From positions 3,844,001-3,908,000 of the forward strand of contig CM034140.1 in the NCBI GenBank assembly GCA_019914995.1: DNA of 64,000 bases, written 5' to 3'. The position numbers and the translations under genes were made by a program. Of the stretch, positions 57,576 to 64,000 are shown piece after piece (position 1 is the first letter of the stretch; every line of letters begins with the position of its first letter). A model generated the notes under the pieces. It made no database searches and was not told where the DNA came from. It saw nothing but the letters and a program-made list of their open reading frames with translations. This DNA is from Acanthochlamys bracteata. Lineage: Eukaryota; Streptophyta; Magnoliopsida; Pandanales; Velloziaceae.

Positions 57576-60470
57576 TTAGAAATATCGATATATCACGCAA
57601 GTTTGGAAAACAATTACATGTTATCCACTTTCATCTTCTAACTATCTTTTATTGTTTGGTTAACACTAAAAATCCGAGTATAAGAGTTGCATGCAGCCAC
57701 GTAGTGTAAGATAATAAAACATTTACATATTTGCAACGTTAAAAAAAGCAACAAGAAAGAAAACGTTGGTGTAATTAATTAAATCCTTTGATTGCGATTG
57801 GTTACATGATGTAAATGGAAATAATTCTTAGTTTATTTTTGGTTTTTCCAAACTCTTTGGACCAACCACAATTCATTCAAAAGTCTAAAATACAGCTTTC
57901 ACAAATAACAAAGAAAACAATTTGTCAGCCAATATTCAAAACTCAAACGTAAGTGCTTAAGAAATTAGTGGATTAGTAGAAAGACAACAAACCAAAACTC
58001 TTGGAGAAGGAAAAAAATAACATTAATTTTAGAGAATGAGAAGTGGCAATTGGTAGATTCTTTTCAACCTATGAATGTTTTGATTTTTTTTTTGAAGTAG
58101 ATGATAGATAGATTAGAGATTAGGTAGGAAGATAGGAATTGGAAGCACAAAGTCACATTCAAGAAGTTCATCTGGTGCTCAAAAAAGTGCTTTTTGTCAA
58201 AGCAACTAATGCTAATTAAATAAACAACAAGATAACGATAATGTTGTTAAAAAATTTTTACATGATTCACTTTTGGGAACACAACAAAGAATAAGAATTT
58301 TCAAAAGTATATTACTTAGTTGTTTGATCATGTATAGATTATAGAATATAAGATTGAGTGTTGTTACCAAATTGGTTTCATAAATAATTTTTTAGATTAT
58401 CAAATTTGTACTTTTTTTAGATTCATTATTATATTTCATTTCAATCTGAAAATAACTGTGAGGGCAAATGTTTTAGTATTTTTTTTAACTAAAACTTTGT
58501 TAATTAAAGACATACTTATACATACGCAAATTTTGTAACACGTGCGTTAATTTTGGTAGGTCTTTAAGCAATTAATTAATGTAGTAGCAACTTGTACGCA
58601 ATGTTCTTTTGTTGAGTCCACATTAATCATCTTACATCACTATCAAACAATTTGTTTACATTATAAAAATATAAAAGCAGCACAAATACGAAAATAATAA
58701 TTTTAGACAAAAAATTTGTGTTCTTTTGCGGATTACATAAAACTGACTAATAAGTAACTCAAAGCTTATAAGTTAGTTATTTACTTCGTATGAAACTCAG
58801 GAAAACACTTCACGTTTGGGTGTTTTTTTCCCAGTAAATGACATTAAAATGAGTCATTATAAAATAAATTATTATTAACAGTGCTATTAATATTGAATCT
58901 AATGTGTATAATTTTTAACAAAAAGAAAGTTATAAATAATTTCTTTATATTTTTGTGTAGTTGAACGTAAACTGAAAATAAGTTTATAGTTAAAAGAAGT
59001 AAAGCTTGCTCTCTATAAAACTTTCTTCATGTCGCAACTCCGAGGTTAATATTGATAATAATAATAATAATTAAAAATTATAATTTATAAATTAGATGAA
59101 TTAATAATTTGAATCAATTTATGTAGAATTTTATAAATAAAATTGATCATTCACTTATCATATAATAAACTATCTATAGCACTTCTGCAGATAGCCTACC
59201 TAACAATCAGCTACCTACTTGCTATCTATATATATGAAAATTTTTAAGATACGCATGAACAATAGTCAGAGAATAGAGTATAGATAGAGGATTACAAATT
59301 TCAACCACTAAACAGCCAGCTACTTAATTGCTATCTCACTGCTATATAGATCAAATAGCTAAATATAAAAACAGAACATCGCAAACAGAGAACAAAGCAG
59401 AGAATTCGATAGTCAACTACTTTGATGTTACTAGCTGGATAGAAAAGAATATGAAAATCGTGATAATCAATCACTCTTCATAAGTAATTTCAAGTATGAT
59501 GCCAATTCCATTTGAGCTTCAACTTTTCATCAGATTCAGACCAATATGCACACGACAGGATTGATCAAATAACACATCAAACGATGAACAATATAAATTT
59601 AGAAAAATCGTAGAAGGATAGATTAAAATTTAGTAAACAAATAGCAGAATTAGATATTGCTAGAACAAATTTTCAGATATAATTCATTCAAAAATTCGTC
59701 ATCCATTTAAAGAAAAATTTTGAAGACTCACTGACAAACGCATTAGCTACAAGTTCATATCAAGAATCATGAAAAAACATAATAAGAGAAGACAAAGAAC
59801 ACAGTACTAAATATCATCAGAATTATGTCTTGTTGACAATGCAAAAATGTTTCAATATGCCCATTTTGATTTTCATCTAAAAAGAAATCACAAATTAAAT
59901 TATAAGGTGATATCATACAACAAATCTACTATCTTGTTACAACATTGCATTACAGAACTAAGCTATATTGAACCACCACACCAATGAAAAATAAGTTAAA
60001 GTATAAAGATTGCTAGATGGCCATGGAGACCCAAACTTCACTTGAGCACACAAGCTAACAGAGAGAATATCAAGCCTCATCAACGAACTCACTAAAGAAA
60101 CTCATCATTCAACTCGGCTCTAAGTCAGAAAACAAAAAGCAAGTTGCTAGAGGCCACGTTAAATAAAAGAAGTGGGCAACAGAGAAGCAAGTGGGCAGCA
60201 AGCGAGGTTTTAAGTTTTCCTTACTAGTGCATTTAATGCTAATAAAAGAGTTACACCATATTAGCTAAACGAAATATTGAGGGAGCTGATTAACCACTGA
60301 ACATATTTTTATCTCCACTTTGAAAACTTGCCACTAATGGAAAGTTTTCTCCAACAGGAAGATCCAACTATCTACAAATCATAAAACATTATAAGAAGAA
60401 GGGAATATGAAAAATAGAGACAGACAAGAGGGGAATACACTGCGCAACTAAAAAAAAAGGAACAAGAATT
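57576..60470. other. gene-free DNA
   Basis: No gene is supported. A CAGCTACCTACTTGCTATCT block at 59204-59223 is repeated in variant form near 61007, and a related word occurs near 36400. Confidence 0.35.
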
Positions 60471-60479
60471 ACACTGACT

Positions 60480-61118
60480 TAAATTCTCGAAGTAAAAAGT
60501 TTGCATTATTGTTGATCATTTACTGAACATTCTTTGGCAGCTTCTTTGAACATCTCACTTATTTACTTTAAATTTATTTTTTTATATTGAGATTGATCTT
60601 GTGTTTAATCTTATGCTTTAAATTTCTGTAAATCGGTGTAGAAGTGCTTAGAGCACTTAGGAGAGAAGCTCGGTTGGAGCTTGAAAAAAGTTCTTAAACT
60701 TTATAACAAGATTAGGGTGTCAGCTAAAGGGACTAGCTTGTCTAGTAGGTTGGAAAGAATTGTCTTGATGAAGAAACCCTTAAGAGTAATGTGTTTGGTG
60801 AAACACTTTGCTCTTGATTTGTGTAGCTTATTATAAGTATAATAAAGCTTTCGCTCTTATGATATGACACCCGTGGATGTAGGCGAAGAGATTTGTCGAA
60901 CCACGTAAATCTCCTGAGAGTATATCTTATTTTTGTTTAAACTGTCATACTGCAGTATTTACTATGCAGTCTATGTTATCCTCTGTCACCGGATTTACTA
61001 TACAATAATCAGCTGACTACCTGCTATCTATATGAACTTTTGTTAAACAAAATTTTTTTTAATTATCAACTCAATTCACCCTTCCCTTCTTGAATTGATT
61101 TGTAGGTTGTCTAACACT
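60480..61118 (+). mobile_element. SIRE/Copia-type LTR remnant, broken
   Basis: GTGGATGTAGGCGAAG and TCGAACCACGTAAATCTCC, then CAACTCAATTCACCCTTCCC and an end at TCTAACA, follow the layout of long plant Copia (SIRE-like) LTRs. No matching internal region is joined to it. The left boundary is uncertain. It is a fossil. Confidence 0.5.
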
Positions 61119-61369
61119 TCACTTACAAATAAGTTAAAAAAATAAGGTTAACAGAAATAAGTGATAAATATAAGCTTATTTTTCATTATATTGGTAAAAA
61201 TGAGAACATGTACATATTTATTTATTAATACAAAACACTAAACATGCAAAATAGATCAAAACATGTACATCTCTATATGCACAAAGAGAGTGAAGGAGTG
61301 GCTTCATTATCTTTATACACAGAAAGTGTAAGAGAGAGTGTATTTTCATCCTTATAATTTGTTATTTAT

Positions 61370-64000
61370 TTATTGGATTATATACTGTCAGCCTATATGT
61401 AAGATAAGTTTATTTATATAGTTTATATATATTTGCACGCATAAATTCTAATTATTCAATCATCTAGTATTCAATTCTATATTTATTTTTCACATATTAT
61501 TTTATAGTAACGAGCCAAGATTATTCTCTAGTTTCTCTCAACATCTAACAATTTTTTCTTTCAATTTATCATTTACTTTATCAATTTCATATTTTTTTCT
61601 TCCAGATCTACTTTTTCTCTACAGTAAAAAAATATTATCCAAACCTTACCGCACCGTATATTCAGCCGTAACTCATTCTCGGGCTACCCCGGCTTTCTCT
61701 CCGATGCCAGACTTATTTGCTGTCGCCGAATTCATCACCGATCTTCGCCGCTGCTGGAATCATCTTCCACGCTTGCTCCACCAAATTTGATCCCTCACTG
61801 ATCTGCTGCTGCAGCTCACCATCGTCTGCTTACGCTACTGTCCGTCGCCACGGTCTTCTAGGGCTTGAAAACTCACCAGGATCGAACCATCAACTTAATC
61901 TGAGCTAAACCAAGTCAGTCCGACCTGGCTAAAACCAACAGCACGTCCCACTTTTTATTTAAAAAAAATTTAATGATGTCTTCGTCTGAGTTCTTTTGAG
62001 ACTTTCTATAGACATACATTGATTTTTATTGAGTACTTCTAAAGATTGTGTTGCTTCAGTTAGAACTATTTTTCGTGGACATCGCGTTCTTGATTATTTA
62101 GATGGCTCTATCCAGTGACCTTTATCACTAGTAGATGTGCAACTATTAAGATCAAGAACAGCACTCGTCTCACACAGAACATTTGGGACGATCATGATGA
62201 GTGAATTCTTACATTCATTGTTGCATCTGTTCATCAATTACTTCGACAATATCTCGAAGACATTCCTACCGCTACATTATTATAGGAGCATTTAATTACT
62301 TAATTTTTCTTGTCAAGTGGTGTTAGAGAGTATACAATTCTTATAGAGTCTTAGGCTGCCAAATATAGTGATAGCACTATTCAGAAATTCGCTACACTGA
62401 TGCGAGGCTACTAGCGCGAGCTCTTAAAGTTTGAAAGTTGTGGCTATATCTGTCGCGAGTGTCGTCAAATTTATTAGTTTCTCATAGCTTTACGTTCGAA
62501 ATTTCAGTCGGTGAGTAATTGTATCATATAAAACAAGACAGATCTGAATGCTGTCATTTATGAGCTTATTACCGTAGAAACTCATTTGCGATCTCCTTCG
62601 ATGATGATATAGCTTCTGTTTTAGCTATAGTTATTACTACTTCTCTACGCACTCTTTCTTCCAATTCGAGATGAGTTAGTGCTCATATCCATACAAATTC
62701 TTTTCATCCTTGTCAGCAGCCTAATTCTTTCTTCACTCATTATAAAAAGCGAGGCCACAATATGGATTGTTACTTTCACCTTTAACCCCATTTGCTTAGT
62801 CAATATTGGAGCGGATGAAGGCGATAGGTTCCTCCACTAGTCATTTTCCAGTTCCTCAGACACATGTTGATGATAGCGCACTTGTCTCTCAGTCTATAAA
62901 AAATGATCAGCATCGTCTTATTTAGATAGAAATTTAGCTTCAGTGATAGTCTATTTTTATTGTCTCATCTGCTTCTTCTAGTATGTCTTTCTCTTGGATT
63001 TTTAGACTCTGGTGCATCTCATCATATGATTTCTGATCTATCACTATTATCTAACACTACATTCTTAACATTAAAGTTTTCGTCATTACATATTGCCAAT
63101 GGCTCTAAGCTGACCATTATCTGGATCTATTATTTCTGACTCTCTTAGTCCACCTTTGTCTTACATATTTCTTATCTTACCCTACACCTAATATCAGTCA
63201 GTTCGTTTTATGAAAGCACACTTATTATTATATTTGGTTCGGTTATCTGTTCTATGCAGAATTCTTATACTGACCAGACGATTGTCATGCTCGTCGAAAG
63301 GGGCGACTGTATCAGTTAGAGTATCTCCTTCTTCTATTTTCTAGTTCTTCTATTTTTAGTTGTGTTGTTATAGTTTCGTCTGTTGCTGATTTGTGTCACA
63401 AACGTTTAGGTCATATCTATGAGTCTCAATTAAAGAGTTTAATTAATAGTGGAGCTCTTGAGCGAATTTTTTTCTCCTTTATCTGTATGTACTAGTTGTA
63501 AATTAGCAAACTATTTAGCTATACATTTCAATCAAAGCTTATTTAAAATTTATAATGCTTTTGAATTAGTCCATTCTGATATTTGGGGACCATATCTTAT
63601 TATATCAATAATTAATTTTTTTTACTATATGAGTTTCATTGATTATTTCACTCGTTATATTTGGATTTATCTTATACGTAATCACTATAATCTTTCTACT
63701 GTGTATAACACATTCAGTACTATGATTCATAGTAGGATTAAAATTTTTCGTTCTGATGGTGCTTATGACGATGCATCTTCTATCATGATATCTATCTTAT
63801 AGTCTCAAGACACTTTTTTTTAGCAATCTTATCCTTATACTCCTAAAGAGAATGGTGTAGTGGAACGTAAACTTCGCCATATTTTTAAAACCTCTCAGTC
63901 TCTTTTGTTATAATTTTTTGTTCCTCAAACTTTTTGGGCAGAAGTCATTTTTACTTTTATTAATCTTATCAACATCACCTCATCGTCGGCTTTGTCTTTT
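61370..64000 (+). mobile_element. fossil Ty1/copia retrotransposon with leader, gag, protease, GAG-pre-integrase and integrase parts, broken, runs off the window
   Basis: Reading left to right there is a possible short worn LTR near 61370-61550, a leader with CCGGCTTTCTCTCCG words, decayed gag from about 61960, a protease region near 63005 (DSGASHHMISD), a GAG-pre-integrase piece near 63395 (DLCHKRLGHIY) and an integrase core at 63560-63800 (LVHSDIWGP, RYIWIYL, IKIFRSDGA), then TPKENGVVERKLRHI near 63840. The reverse transcriptase and 3' LTR would lie beyond 64000. It is broken in many places and looks old. Confidence 0.8.

Noticed and set aside
1-64000. tRNA genes, rRNA genes and CRISPR arrays
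   Set aside because: No B-box-like GGTTCGAATCC in a cloverleaf context, no rDNA motifs, and no regularly spaced identical short repeats were seen.

Overview
This is nuclear DNA from a flowering plant, very probably a woody eudicot. It is AT-rich, its genes carry GT-AG introns, all recognisable proteins are plant families (NAC factors, a P-class PPR protein, MOR1, a CPBP membrane protease, eIF3j), and the intergenic DNA is full of MITEs and decayed Copia elements. The species cannot be named from the sequence.

Left third (1-20 kb) is gene-rich: the 3' half of an eIF3 subunit J gene (+), a plastid/membrane CPBP (CAAX-type) protease gene (-), a truncated, intron-bearing pseudogene of the microtubule regulator MOR1/GEM1 (+), a possible small minus-strand transcription unit, and an intact single-exon mitochondrial PPR gene (+) matching Arabidopsis At5g15010. 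The last two appear to share a divergent promoter with site II (TGGGCY) elements.

Middle (20-50 kb) holds three NAC transcription factor genes of three subfamilies: a SNAC1/ATAF-like gene (-, 22.3-24.1 kb), a NAP/NARS/ANAC047-like gene (+, 31.5-33.3 kb) and a NAM/ORE1/ANAC046-like gene (+, 48.4-49.6 kb) with an unusual subdomain A. All share the canonical NAC three-exon structure with identical intron phases (1 and 0). Between them lie an old minus-strand Copia fossil with one LTR, a hAT-type non-autonomous element with a target-site duplication, a probable LTR remnant with 60-bp tandem repeats, and many copies of a short AT-rich MITE family.

Right part (50-64 kb) has no host gene that I can support. 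It holds a long-armed foldback MITE, CACTA-like ends, more AT-rich MITE copies, a SIRE-like LTR remnant and, at the right edge, the gag-protease-integrase part of a broken Copia element that runs off the window.

The genes do not form a pathway. The NAC trio is the only functional grouping, and such factors commonly act in stress, senescence and cell-death programmes. No previously undescribed multi-gene system was found. The most unusual items are the NAC cluster with its divergent NAM-type member, the truncated MOR1 copy with an intact first exon, and the foldback/MITE families.
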